Shown: piece after piece, positions 9,530 to 18,300 of the stretch
How the letters are laid out: each line of letters starts with the position of its first letter
Position numbering within the stretch: position 1 is the stretch's first letter
Assembly (NCBI GenBank): GCA_021199795.1
Contig: JAJQHJ010000016.1
Location: forward strand, 1 to 64,000
Length of the DNA stretch: 64,000 nucleotides
Direction: 5' to 3'
DNA from: Oscillospiraceae bacterium
GTDB taxonomy: Bacteria > Bacillota > Clostridia > Oscillospirales > Ruminococcaceae
Notes under the pieces: generated by a model
Database searches by the model: none
What the model was told of the DNA's origin: nothing
The model's input: only the letters and a program-made list of their open reading frames with translations
Made by a program: the position numbers and the translations under genes

Positions 9530-10711
9530 TTATGGAGCAGCTTCTTCGATGACATCCAGAAATTTATGAATATATGAAGCGGTGCTGTAATTGTCTTTTA
9601 CCGCTTGAATACACTCCATCCTCATCGCATACAAGTCGCTATCACTTAAAGCATACATTTTTTCTATTCTATTTTTCAGACCTTCTACGTCAGATTGTTG
9701 AAAAATATATCCTGTGACATTTTCTTTAACAAGTTCCTTAAGTCCACCAACAGCACTTGCAATCACAGGAGTTCCCACTTCATATGCTTCAATTACTATT
9801 CGCCCGAATGGCTCCTCCCACTCCGAGGGCGCAACCAACGCAATGGCATTGCCTACTATGTAATCTTTTTCCTCGCCGCTCTTATAACCAAGCATCTCAA
9901 TATTATCTATATCTTTACTTTCAATAAATTCTCGTATTTCTGCCTCACAATCTCCACTACCCATTATCTTTAATCTCACTTTTGGTAACTCTCTTACTGC
10001 TTTCACTAGAGTCATGATGCCTTTTTCCCTGGATAGTCTTCCCATATATACGATATAGCGATCAGCAGAAATAAAACGTTCCTTGTCGGCAAGCAAGCTG
10101 GGTTCATGTTCACAAAAGTGGTATAAAACATGGATTTTTTCATCAGGTATACCTGCACACACATGTATTCTTTTGACAAAATCTGAGATAGCGAAAAATC
10201 CAGAAATGTTTTCCAGATACCTGCTCCATAATAGTTTTTTTGTGATATATTTCTGTAAAGAATATATTTTGCTGTTTTTATAACAACTATTTCTGACCCC
10301 AATTAAAGAATTTTTCTGGCAGCGGGCACAATAATCTCCCATGTCCATTGCTCCATTCAAACACAGGATATTATAATTTTGCAAATACTTATATATTGGA
10401 ATTTTGTGTTTTAATAAAACTGCATATATACTGTTGGAAATCACAGGAGAAACATTATGTATGAGTGCAAAATCTACATGATTTGTGTTTAAAATCTCTT
10501 CTATCTCCTTTATAGTATTTTTATTATATATGGATTGAACCCCAATAGACACCTTTTCTCTCAACCCCGCAGTCTTCAATTCATCATTACTTCTATAATA
10601 CCTTATGACCCGGATTCCGTTATCTTCCAAGGCTTTGGCAATTAGCTTGGTTGACTTCGTCTCACCGCCCTGAATCAAATAATCATTATGTACTTGTAGG
10701 CAAGTCAACAT
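9530..10711 (-). CDS. glycosyltransferase family 4 (GT-B)
   Basis: The 393-aa protein starts MLTCLQVHNDYLIQGGETKS after AGGAGGG. The C-terminal GT4 domain has YIVYMGRLSREKGIMTLVKA and SEWEEPFGRIVIEAYEVGTP, holding the two conserved glutamates of the donor site. A cysteine-rich insert (GDYCARCQKNSL, about residues 125-145) is common in this subfamily. It probably builds the capsule repeat unit with its neighbour at 8236. The reading frame is intact, unlike several neighbours. Confidence 0.88.
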   Translation of the reverse strand: MLTCLQVHNDYLIQGGETKSTKLIAKALEDNGIRVIRYYRSNDELKTAGLREKVSIGVQSIYNKNTIKEIEEILNTNHVDFALIHNVSPVISNSIYAVLLKHKIPIYKYLQNYNILCLNGAMDMGDYCARCQKNSLIGVRNSCYKNSKIYSLQKYITKKLLWSRYLENISGFFAISDFVKRIHVCAGIPDEKIHVLYHFCEHEPSLLADKERFISADRYIVYMGRLSREKGIMTLVKAVRELPKVRLKIMGSGDCEAEIREFIESKDIDNIEMLGYKSGEEKDYIVGNAIALVAPSEWEEPFGRIVIEAYEVGTPVIASAVGGLKELVKENVTGYIFQQSDVEGLKNRIEKMYALSDSDLYAMRMECIQAVKDNYSTASYIHKFLDVIEEAAP

Positions 10712-10767
10712 GCTTATTTCCCTCCTCGTTTCCTAAAGATAAACTCCTATCCTATATGTTTCTTTTT

Positions 10768-12015
10768 CTAATCTCTGCGGAACAAATCCCTCGTATAAAC
10801 CTTATCCTTCACATCATCCAGACAACTATCATACCTATTCGCAATAATTGCCTGCGACTGTTCCTTGAACTTTGCAAGGTCATTCACAACAACGCTTCCA
10901 AAGAATGTACTTCCGTCTTCAAGCGTAGGCTCGTAGATGATGACCGTTGCGCCCTTAGCCTTGATACGCTTCATAACGCCCTGAATGGATGACTGGCGGA
11001 AGTTATCGCTGTTGCTCTTCATAGTGAGGCGATAAACACCAATGACACATGTCTTTTCCTCTTCTGCGCTGTAATCGCCACGATTGTAATAATCGTAATA
11101 ACCGGCGATATTGAGAACTCGGTCGGCAATGAAATCTTTTCTCGTGCGGTTGGATTCAACTATCGCCTGAATCAAGTTTTCAGGGACGTCTTCATAGTTT
11201 GCGAGGAGCTGCTTAGTGTCTTTTGGAAGACAATATCCGCCATATCCGAAGCTTGGGTTGTTGTAATGACTGCCAATTCTCGGATCGAGGCAGACACCCT
11301 CGATGATTTGCTGGGTGTTCAAACCTTTCATCTCGGCGTAGGTGTCGAGCTCATTGAAGTAGCTGACACGGAGAGCAAGATAAGTGTTGGCGAAAAGCTT
11401 AACCGCCTCTGCTTCCGTGAAGCCCATGATGAGGGTGTCGATATCCTCCTTGATTGCGCCCTCTTGAAGAAGTCCGGCGAATGTATTTGCGGCTTTTACA
11501 AGACGTTCATCTTCCAAATCTGTACCGACAATGATTCTAGACGGATAAAGATTATCGTAAAGAGCCTTGGATTCTCTCAAAAATTCAGGGCTGAAAATGA
11601 TGTTATCGCAGTGGAACTTTTCTCTTACAGAAACTGTGTAACCGACCGGAATCGTACTCTTGATGACCATAATGGCGTTCGGATTATTTTCGATGACGAG
11701 TTTGATTACGTCCTCAACTGCGCTCGTATCGAAGTAATTCTTCTTGCTGTCATAGTTTGTGGGTGCGGCTATAACGACAAAATCTGCATCTTTATAAGCG
11801 GATGCTCCATCCAATGTTGCCGTCAGATCGAGATCTTTTTCTGCCAAGTATTTCTCTATGTACTCATCCTGAATTGGGCTCTTTCTCTGATTTATAAGGT
11901 CAACCTTTTCGGGGATGATGTCAACGGCTGTTACCTTATTATGTTGTGACAGAAGTGTAGCTATAGAAAGTCCAACATATCCTGTTCCAGCAACTGCAAT
12001 ATTCAAACCACTCAT
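10768..12015 (-). CDS. ugd: UDP-glucose 6-dehydrogenase
   Basis: Oxidises UDP-glucose to UDP-glucuronate with two NAD+. The 415-aa protein has the N-terminal GxGYVGL nucleotide fold ([20 protein letters not shown]), the FSPEFLRES segment, the conserved lysine region and the catalytic-cysteine motif [14 protein letters not shown] near residue 255. The start at 12015 is favoured over the longer frame to 12033 because GGAGATATACAC precedes it. In the capsule operon it would supply glucuronic acid, so the polymer is probably acidic. Confidence 0.95.
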   Translation of the reverse strand: MSGLNIAVAGTGYVGLSIATLLSQHNKVTAVDIIPEKVDLINQRKSPIQDEYIEKYLAEKDLDLTATLDGASAYKDADFVVIAAPTNYDSKKNYFDTSAVEDVIKLVIENNPNAIMVIKSTIPVGYTVSVREKFHCDNIIFSPEFLRESKALYDNLYPSRIIVGTDLEDERLVKAANTFAGLLQEGAIKEDIDTLIMGFTEAEAVKLFANTYLALRVSYFNELDTYAEMKGLNTQQIIEGVCLDPRIGSHYNNPSFGYGGYCLPKDTKQLLANYEDVPENLIQAIVESNRTRKDFIADRVLNIAGYYDYYNRGDYSAEEEKTCVIGVYRLTMKSNSDNFRQSSIQGVMKRIKAKGATVIIYEPTLEDGSTFFGSVVVNDLAKFKEQSQAIIANRYDSCLDDVKDKVYTRDLFRRD

Positions 12016-12072
12016 GTGTATATCTCCTATCATTTTTATATTTTAGTCTGCCTGTGGTTTCTCACGGGCAGA

Positions 12073-12867
12073 TCACTTCCCTCTAACCATAGCATTCCAA
12101 ATAAACGGTATATTCGTATGCCAATACTTCATGAACAGCCTCCTCGGCTCCTGAATCAGCCTATAGACCCATTCGAGATTATGCTTCTGCATCCACTCGG
12201 GTGCACGGCTGATATTGCCGGCGTAGTAATCGAAACCGGCACCCACACCAACCATAAGACCATTTACTCTTCCCAAATGCTCGTACATCCAGCGTTCCTG
12301 TTTTGGGCAGGAAAGTCCGACCCAAACGAAGTCCGGCTGAAGCTCGTCGATTCGGTCAACTATGAGCTTGTCCTCTTCTTCTGTCACTGCTCTGAACGGT
12401 GGGCTGTACATGCCGGCAATATCGAGATTCGGATAGGCATCCAGGAGCTTTGTACGGAGTTTTTCGAGAGTCTCGTCGGTCGAGCCGTAGAAGTAGTGCT
12501 TCCAACCTCGCTCGGCACTCATTTTGAGAATCTCGCCCATATAACTCGGTCCCGTGGTGCGCTGCATCTGCTTGTAGCCACGATGTCTACCAACCGATGC
12601 AAGCGGACCGCCGTCGGGCATACAGAGTGCGGAGCTGTTCAGGATTTTGCAGAATTCCGGGTCGTTGTAAGCGGTGACGCCCGAATAGACATTCACCACG
12701 CTGAAGTAGTCGCCCTTTAAGTTTTCGAGATTCTCGTCGGTGTACTTCAATAGCCAATCCATGTCGATGGTCGCAATGTCTACACCTAAGATTTTGCAGG
12801 TGGGGATTTGCGATTTGTCTATCTTCCTCTTGAATGATGTGCTTTCTTTACTTGTCTCGTTCGTCAT
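12073..12867 (-). CDS. WecG/TagA/CpsF family glycosyltransferase
   Basis: The 264-aa protein has the GT26 hallmarks: NVYSGVTAYNDPEF, MPDGGPLASVGRHRG, then DFVWVGLSCPKQERWMYEH and GVGAGFDYYAGNISRAPEWM. These enzymes transfer N-acetylmannosaminuronic acid or related sugars onto a lipid-linked primer, an early step. It is the first gene of the capsule operon in transcription order, and its upstream flank is occupied by the recombinase operon. The Shine-Dalgarno (GGGATAG) is weak. Confidence 0.9.
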   Translation of the reverse strand: MTNETSKESTSFKRKIDKSQIPTCKILGVDIATIDMDWLLKYTDENLENLKGDYFSVVNVYSGVTAYNDPEFCKILNSSALCMPDGGPLASVGRHRGYKQMQRTTGPSYMGEILKMSAERGWKHYFYGSTDETLEKLRTKLLDAYPNLDIAGMYSPPFRAVTEEEDKLIVDRIDELQPDFVWVGLSCPKQERWMYEHLGRVNGLMVGVGAGFDYYAGNISRAPEWMQKHNLEWVYRLIQEPRRLFMKYWHTNIPFIWNAMVRGK

Positions 12868-13041
12868 ATCTATCCCACATTTTTTTACTTTTTACTCATC
12901 TCAATGGCAATCCGTCTGTACAAATTTTTTGTTCTAACGACAAGAACTCGAGCCCTCCCACACCAACAAACCAAACCCCTCATCTGATTAGCTCAAATGA
13001 GGGGGTTGTCGGTATTCAGTTTTGGCTGGAAGAATCCGGTT
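12868..13041. other. intergenic stretch between recombinase operon and capsule operon
   Basis: No gene is seen. It holds a hairpin at 12977-13009 (see terminator entry) and an A/T-rich stretch ahead of the capsule operon. A weak promoter candidate for the capsule operon, TTGTCG-N17-TACAGA reading leftward, is possible but poor. If the recombinase block was inserted here, the original capsule promoter may have been displaced. Confidence 0.5.
12977..13009 (-). terminator. hairpin, probable terminator of recombinase operon
   Basis: An inverted repeat, ACCCCTCAT and ATGAGGGGGT, with a 13-nt loop lies just past the last recombinase stop codon. On the minus strand it is followed by TTGGTTTGTTGG, only moderately U-rich. 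It may equally be part of an element end. Confidence 0.5.
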
Positions 13042-14619
13042 TCAGCATTCTTTTGCCAGGCTTTCCTCTTTCCACTCGATTTCTATCTGCCATTTATTAT
13101 GGACGGTGACGCGGGAGACGAAAGCTTCTGCCATTTTGCAGGTCAGTCTTGTCTCGTTTTCAAACAGCCGAACGCTTTCCATCAGGTCGTCAAGCTCCGG
13201 CTTGCGGCGGTTGCGGAGGGCGTGGAGGGTTGACTCTTTTATGTGGAGCAAAGAAAGCTCGGCTTTTATTGAGTCCGATTCTTGGGACAGTTTCTTCTTT
13301 TCAACCGACAGGGTTTCCCGGGAAATCTCGCCATCGGTGTAGGATTCATAGAGCTCAAGTTTCTTCGATTCGAGGCTTTCAAGCTCTGAGCGGAGCTCTG
13401 CCTGCTCTTCTCCCAGAAGTCTCAGGCACTCCTGGCGGTTTTTCTCAGCCTCCTCAGCTTTTCCGTAAGCGGTCTTCAGGAAAACCATCCACCGCCTGAG
13501 CCTTTGGAAAACACGCTCATTAAGCAACTCCTCCGGGAATCTTTCGGTCGGGCAGCCGGTCGGGATTCCGGTTTCTCTTGAGTGAGAGCAATGAAAGAAG
13601 CACTCGTCGCGTACGTTATCCTGATAGGTCATCGCATAGCCGCAATTGCCGCAGAAAACCTTGGACTTGAGCTGATAACGCCTGTTTTCGGCAGGTCTCT
13701 TAACTCTTTTGAAGATTTTCTGCGCGCATTCAAACGTTTCATAATCCACAATTTTGGGATGATTATCAGGGATTTTCTTTGGACAACTGACCGGAACAGT
13801 CCTCCTTGAGCCCGTTGCAACACGCCTACGCTTTTGCGAAATATAGGTGCCGGCATAGACCTCATTTTTGAGAATACTCGCAACCTTTGTGCCCGTCCAC
13901 GCTGCAAATTCGCTCTTTTCGGAGGAAATTGCCTTGCCGCTGACCCTGTGTTCACGATTATAAGCCGCCACCGTCGGGATATTCTCACGGTTTAATAGCT
14001 TTGCGATCCCGCAGGTCGTCATGCCCTCTTCACAGGCAAGGGAGAAGATGTGCCGGACAATTTCCGCCGCATTATCATCAACAAGAATACTGCCGGGGCG
14101 GGTCTCGTCCTTTAGATATCCGAACGGCGCACAGAAGAAAAATTCGCCGTTTTCGCGCTTCAAATCGAATGTCGAAGTCACTTTCCGGGAGAGATCCTGC
14201 GAGTAGTAGGAGTTGACTATGTTCTTCATCGCCATGTCGATTCCGCAGTCCTCCCGGCGTCCGCTGTCATAGTTGTCCGAAACAGAGATAAAGCGCGTAC
14301 CGAGGAACGGGAAGAGCTTTTCGATATAGTCCGCACACTCGATATAGTTTCTGCCAAAGCGTGAGAAATCCTTTACGATAACGGTATCAATCGTCCGCTT
14401 TTTGATGAGACCAAGCATCTTCTGGAATGCCGGTCGCCTGAAATTTGTCCCACTGTAGCCGTCGTCGATAAATTCGCAGGCATCCTCCGTTCTCAGGTCG
14501 GGCGACTCATCGAAGTATTCTGTCAGAAGCTTCCGCTGGTTCTCGACGCTGTTACTCAGCTGTTTCCGCTCATCGAGATCGTCATCAAGGCAGGAAAGCC
14601 GGATGTAAAACGCAACCAT
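13042..14619 (-). CDS. large serine recombinase (third gene of operon)
   Basis: A 525-aa recombinase. The resolvase domain starts MVAFYIRLSCLDDD with catalytic Ser9 and the DFSRFGRNYIEC arginine motif. A recombinase domain, a zinc ribbon (KVFCGNCGYAMTY and later cysteines) and a long coiled coil (about residues 370-450) follow. The ATG overlaps the TGA of the preceding recombinase by one base (TGATG at 14617-14621), with GGGGAGGGAG as ribosome-binding site. Tight coupling suggests fixed stoichiometry of the three recombinases. Confidence 0.9.
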   Translation of the reverse strand: MVAFYIRLSCLDDDLDERKQLSNSVENQRKLLTEYFDESPDLRTEDACEFIDDGYSGTNFRRPAFQKMLGLIKKRTIDTVIVKDFSRFGRNYIECADYIEKLFPFLGTRFISVSDNYDSGRREDCGIDMAMKNIVNSYYSQDLSRKVTSTFDLKRENGEFFFCAPFGYLKDETRPGSILVDDNAAEIVRHIFSLACEEGMTTCGIAKLLNRENIPTVAAYNREHRVSGKAISSEKSEFAAWTGTKVASILKNEVYAGTYISQKRRRVATGSRRTVPVSCPKKIPDNHPKIVDYETFECAQKIFKRVKRPAENRRYQLKSKVFCGNCGYAMTYQDNVRDECFFHCSHSRETGIPTGCPTERFPEELLNERVFQRLRRWMVFLKTAYGKAEEAEKNRQECLRLLGEEQAELRSELESLESKKLELYESYTDGEISRETLSVEKKKLSQESDSIKAELSLLHIKESTLHALRNRRKPELDDLMESVRLFENETRLTCKMAEAFVSRVTVHNKWQIEIEWKEESLAKEC

Positions 14620-16025
14620 CAATCTCCCTCCCCTTTGAATTCTATTTCCAGGCTGCCGTCTGAATAATACCAAAGCTTTTCGACATAATCCGACAAAAGC
14701 TCCGGTGTCAAGCCTTTCCGCAGAAGTCGCTCAGTTCTGTCCGGGCTGTCAACGGCGATGATTTCGACGCTTGAAGTGCTGCTGAGCCTGATTGTTCCGG
14801 TTGCTTCGCCGGGAACCTCTTCAATCGGAATATTACTTTCATAAGTACGCTCTCTCATCCTGTCAAAAATAAATCTGTGAACCACATACTCGGGAACGCC
14901 GGAGATTTTCACAGAGCATGGAGGAGCGGCAGGGTCGGTCTTCCGGAAATTACTGTAGCCGCTGCAGCGGTATCTGGAATTTTTGAATTCATAAAGCATT
15001 GCACGCCCGCAGTCTCCGCAGAAAAATTTGCCCTTGAGAATATTCGGATGCTTCTCCCCATTGATTGCGGCTTTTTTGAGCGATTCCGACCTGCGTCTGC
15101 CCCTGTCCTGCATTTCCCGGGAAATCCTATCGAATGTATCCGTCTCCACAAGTGGCTCATGGGTGTTCGGGATGACCATGTAATCTCCCTTTCCCACCGT
15201 ATTGTAGACGGTTGAGCCGGTGTAAGTGCGGTTTCCGAGAATCTTCTGAACGCTGATATAGTCCCACCTGCCGGAGCTCGGGACATTTTTGAACTTTCCC
15301 TTGGATTTGAGATAGCAAAGAGGTGTCGGTGCGCCGATTTCATTCAGCTTATCTGCAATCGCAGTCATTCGGCAGCCATCGGCTTTCATTCTGAAAATCA
15401 GCCGGACATAATCGGCTGTATTCTTGTCGGGAAGCAGATGATAATTGCACGCAGGGTCAACAATATAGCCATAGGGCACCATTGTGAACGGTCGCTCGCC
15501 TTTCTTTTCCTTGGCTCTTAGGACTGCAAGCACCTTTCTCTGTGTTTCACGGGCGTACAATTCGTTGATCATGTTCTTGAGTGGCAGAATGAGGCTGTCG
15601 CTGTCCTCCTCGCCCAGGCTGTCGAAGCCATCATTTACGGCTATAAAGCGCACTCCCAGCTCAGGGAAAATAGTTTCGAGATAATATCCCGCTTCGATGT
15701 GATTTCTTCCGAAGCGGGACAGGTCTTTGACAAGAATGCAGTTAATCCTGCCTGTTTTCACATCCTCAAGCATTCGCCTGAACTCAGTTCTGTCGAAGCT
15801 CAGTCCGCTTTGCCCGTTGTCGGAATAGATATCTATAAGCTCAAGCTCCGGGTGTTTGGCGACATATGCCTCAAGGTATTTAATCTGGTTGCGAAGCGAA
15901 CGGTCATCCTCAAAGCCGTTATTTTCATCTGAGAGCCTGGCATAGATTGCCGTCTGCCAGATGGTGATTGTCTTTCGCTTAAGATACTTTTCCGTTGATT
16001 TAGCTATTCTATTCCGTCTGCCCAT
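14619..16025 (-). CDS. large serine recombinase (second full-length gene of operon)
   Basis: A 468-aa serine recombinase. It has a basic N-terminal extension, then QTAIYARLSDENNG with catalytic Ser32, DLSRFGRNHIEAGYYL, a recombinase domain and a zinc ribbon (KFFCGDCGRAMLYEF, then CSGYSNF). The C-terminus is shorter than in its neighbours and lacks the long coiled coil. The ATG at 16025 is chosen over the frame to 16052 because AGGAGGAGG lies 8 nt before it. It overlaps the inactive resolvase-like gene by 22 bp. Confidence 0.9.
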   Translation of the reverse strand: MGRRNRIAKSTEKYLKRKTITIWQTAIYARLSDENNGFEDDRSLRNQIKYLEAYVAKHPELELIDIYSDNGQSGLSFDRTEFRRMLEDVKTGRINCILVKDLSRFGRNHIEAGYYLETIFPELGVRFIAVNDGFDSLGEEDSDSLILPLKNMINELYARETQRKVLAVLRAKEKKGERPFTMVPYGYIVDPACNYHLLPDKNTADYVRLIFRMKADGCRMTAIADKLNEIGAPTPLCYLKSKGKFKNVPSSGRWDYISVQKILGNRTYTGSTVYNTVGKGDYMVIPNTHEPLVETDTFDRISREMQDRGRRRSESLKKAAINGEKHPNILKGKFFCGDCGRAMLYEFKNSRYRCSGYSNFRKTDPAAPPCSVKISGVPEYVVHRFIFDRMRERTYESNIPIEEVPGEATGTIRLSSTSSVEIIAVDSPDRTERLLRKGLTPELLSDYVEKLWYYSDGSLEIEFKGEGD

Positions 16026-16498
16026 GATGTCGACCTCCTCCTGACATAGCACCTGTATTCGCTCGTTTTCTGCCTGAGATATGCACTCGCGTCCCCTGAT
16101 TCGGTGTCGAAACCGGCTTCAACGTCGATAAACCTTACTCCACACTTTAGAAAGTAATTACTTATAGCATTTGCCAGCCCGGAAATGCTCGGCGCAACGG
16201 TTCTTGCGGCATAGACCAGAACAACTTCTATTAGGGATGTCTCTGTGTCCCTAAGAAGCCTTTTCCAGGCGTCGTTGCCGGTAACGCCCAGCGGGGTGCG
16301 CTTGCCGTTATGCTCGGGGACTCTTATAATCTCGACTTCATCGTCACGATAGATTCTCATGAGTCTGAGCTCCTGCATGTCTGCAAGATATTCCTTGCAC
16401 CTTTCAAGTGCCTGCTCAATATCAATCGCTTCACCATATGCAGCAGGGGCTAAATAAATGGCGGCTCTATATTGCGGCTTCAAGCCCTGATTCTTCAT
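16004..16498 (-). CDS. catalytically dead resolvase-like protein inside recombinase operon
   Basis: The 164-aa protein aligns by eye with the catalytic domain of the adjacent recombinases along its whole length (YRAAIYLAPAAYG against YRTAIYLRLSQED; GVRFIDVEAGFDT against GVRLIAPGDGFDT). The catalytic serine is Ala19 here, the nearby arginine is Ala17, and the DLSRFGRN motif is replaced by YAARTVAP. The recombinase domain and zinc ribbon are absent. It starts within the end of the first recombinase gene (32-bp overlap) and overlaps the next. The frame is intact and the overlaps are preserved, which argues against simple decay. A regulatory or architectural subunit is likely but unproven. Confidence 0.8.
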   Translation of the reverse strand: MKNQGLKPQYRAAIYLAPAAYGEAIDIEQALERCKEYLADMQELRLMRIYRDDEVEIIRVPEHNGKRTPLGVTGNDAWKRLLRDTETSLIEVVLVYAARTVAPSISGLANAISNYFLKCGVRFIDVEAGFDTESGDASAYLRQKTSEYRCYVRRRSTSWADGIE

Positions 16499-18107
16499 AT
16501 TTTGCAGCCTCCTTTCTTGCCCTGATCGCGCTGTCGCCACGGAACTTTATGTCCATCTTCCCGCCCCTGCTGACATAGATTTTGTCGACAAGCTCGCTCA
16601 TGACTTTTCTTTGGAGAGTTTCAATATCTCTGTACTTTCTGAAAGTCCCTATCCATTCTGCATCGGATATCTCGGAAATGAGTCTGCTTCTCTTCTCGCT
16701 GGCAGCCTTGCTGTCCCTCTTCGCCTGCTCGATTTTATCCGAATAGTGCTTCGAGTAGTCCATATACTCCTCGCGGCTGAGGATTCCGGAGGAATAGTCG
16801 TCATAGAGGCAGTTTTTAAGCCTGAGACAGCGATCCATCTCCTCCTGGAGAGACAAAAGCTCTCTGTCGAGGTTTTTTACCTCACTCGAGTCCTCTGGCG
16901 AGAAATCGAGGCATTCAATACAGGACGCCGAAGCAGCCATATTGCGAATCTCCTGCAAGATTTCGGCTATAGCTTTCTTCTCGCTGATTCTGACTGAGCC
17001 TCTTCCCGCACTTTCGCAGTCCTTACAGACATAGTAACGGTAGATTTTGTTTGAACGGTAGGTTGATTTGATGGTCATCTGCCTGCCGCATTCATGACAG
17101 AATAAAAAGCCGGAGAGCGTTGGCGCACACTCTCCGCCTGTCGTCTTGATTTCTCTTTTCATTACCTCCTGCACCTGCTGAAATAAATTCCGCTCAACTA
17201 TCGCCTCGTGTGTGCCCTCAACCCTCGTCCACTCGTCTTTTGGAAGAAGCACCATTTCATCCGAGCGAAAGCTCAGCTTTTTCATCTTTCCCTGCACCAT
17301 TGTTCCGGTGTAGCATTCGTTGTGAAGTATTGAATAGATGCTCCCCGCCGCCCATCGCGCCTTTTCGTACTTCTTGAAATTGCTTCCCATCCTCTCGCCG
17401 TTTGATATCCGGTATTCATACGGTGAAAGGACTCCGTTTTCATTGAGGCGGTCTGCAATTGTCCGGTTGCCGTAGCCCTCGAGCTTCCAGTCGAAAATCT
17501 GGCGGACTGTCGGGGCGGCACTCTCGTCCACAATCAGTTTTGAATGGTCAAGAGGATTCTTCTTATAGCCATATGGCACAAAGGATGTCACGCACTCGCC
17601 CCGCTTCCTCATTGCCTGAAGCTGGGTCGAGACCTTGCGCGAAATTTCCCGGCAATAGTAGTCGTTGATGAGGTTCTTCATCGGAACTGTCAAAAAGTCT
17701 GCACTGCGCCTGTCCTCCGCCGTGTCGAAGCCGTCGCCCGGTGCTATCAGTCTGACTCCAAGAACCGGGAATGTCATTTCAAGATACCGCCCGACCTCGA
17801 TATAGTTCCTGCCGAATCTCGAAAGATCCTTGACGATGATGCAGTTGACAAGCCCCTTTTCCAGATCCGCATATAGCCGCTTCCAGGCGGGTCTATCGAA
17901 ATTTGAGCCTGAGTAGCCGTCGTCGACATACTCGCCTACAAGCCTGAACTCGCTTTTATTTCTGATGTAGTCAAGTGCGAGCTTACGCTGATTCGAGATT
18001 GAATCGCTCTCAAACTTGTCGCCGTCCTCCTGAGACAGTCTCAGATAGATCGCTGTGCGGTAGACAGCAGCCGGGGGTTCTCCCCAAAAACCATTTTTTT
18101 GTGTCAT
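16467..18107 (-). CDS. large serine recombinase (first gene of operon)
   Basis: A 546-aa serine recombinase. It has YRTAIYLRLSQEDGDKFES with catalytic Ser25, KDLSRFGRNYIEVGRYLE, a recombinase domain to about residue 290, a zinc ribbon (FLFCHECGRQMT and YYVCKDC) and a coiled coil (about 380-460). It would catalyse strand exchange at att-like sites through a 5'-phosphoserine link. AAGGAG lies 7 nt before the ATG. It heads the four-gene operon. Confidence 0.92.
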   Translation of the reverse strand: MTQKNGFWGEPPAAVYRTAIYLRLSQEDGDKFESDSISNQRKLALDYIRNKSEFRLVGEYVDDGYSGSNFDRPAWKRLYADLEKGLVNCIIVKDLSRFGRNYIEVGRYLEMTFPVLGVRLIAPGDGFDTAEDRRSADFLTVPMKNLINDYYCREISRKVSTQLQAMRKRGECVTSFVPYGYKKNPLDHSKLIVDESAAPTVRQIFDWKLEGYGNRTIADRLNENGVLSPYEYRISNGERMGSNFKKYEKARWAAGSIYSILHNECYTGTMVQGKMKKLSFRSDEMVLLPKDEWTRVEGTHEAIVERNLFQQVQEVMKREIKTTGGECAPTLSGFLFCHECGRQMTIKSTYRSNKIYRYYVCKDCESAGRGSVRISEKKAIAEILQEIRNMAASASCIECLDFSPEDSSEVKNLDRELLSLQEEMDRCLRLKNCLYDDYSSGILSREEYMDYSKHYSDKIEQAKRDSKAASEKRSRLISEISDAEWIGTFRKYRDIETLQRKVMSELVDKIYVSRGGKMDIKFRGDSAIRARKEAAKYEESGLEAAI

Positions 18108-18130
18108 TATAATACTCCTTTCGTGCTTGC

Positions 18131-18190
18131 AAGCATTAATATTTGCTTGCTTAATGCTTGGATTTTAGCATAATGAAAAGAAGTTTGCAA
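18131..18190 (-). promoter_or_regulatory. promoter and operator-like dyad of recombinase operon
   Basis: TTGCAA at 18185-18190 and TAAAAT (minus strand, 18162-18167) are separated by 17 bp. An inverted repeat, AAGCATTAA (18131-18139) and TTAATGCTT (18151-18159), covers the expected start of transcription, next to the palindrome GCTTGCAAGC. The position suits autorepression by one of the recombinase proteins, or a recombination site. Confidence 0.6.
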
Positions 18191-18209
18191 CATCCGGATT
18201 TTTGGGCAT

Positions 18210-18275
18210 AAAAAAAGACCGGCAAAGCACATTTCCATCCGTGATAATCTTCACAGGAAAAGTGCCCGCCGGGCT
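18210..18275 (-). terminator. Rho-independent terminator after the Rpn-family gene
   Basis: On the minus strand a long imperfect stem (GCCCGGCGGGCAC paired with GTGCTTTGCCGGTC) is followed by a run of seven T. It ends transcription from 18301-19113 before the recombinase promoter. Confidence 0.75.
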
Positions 18276-18300
18276 TCAAGAATTCCTTATGTTTTCAGAA

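Larger units (their letters stand above)
13042..18107 (-). mobile_element. four-gene large serine recombinase module
   Basis: Four overlapping minus-strand genes all belong to the serine recombinase superfamily: three full-length recombinases and one short inactive relative. They have their own promoter (18162-18190) and probable terminator (12977-13009). The block separates the capsule operon from housekeeping genes. No cargo and no convincing direct repeats at the borders were found by eye, so the exact ends are unknown. It could be a minimal transposon, a remnant of a larger element, or a resident inversion/excision system. Confidence 0.55.

Noticed and set aside
10012-10302. 96-codon minus-strand frame inside the glycosyltransferase at 9530-10711
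   Set aside because: It is an alternate frame of an intact GT4 gene, without a ribosome-binding site or a sensible protein.
11266-11949. 227-codon plus-strand frame opposite ugd
   Set aside because: Antisense shadow of a strongly conserved dehydrogenase gene; no start signals.
12016-12720. 234-codon plus-strand frame opposite the TagA/CpsF gene
   Set aside because: Antisense shadow; the minus-strand frame has clear family motifs.
12868-18300. attL/attR direct repeats bordering the recombinase block
   Set aside because: I compared both flanks by eye and found no convincing shared core; the borders need comparison with an empty site.
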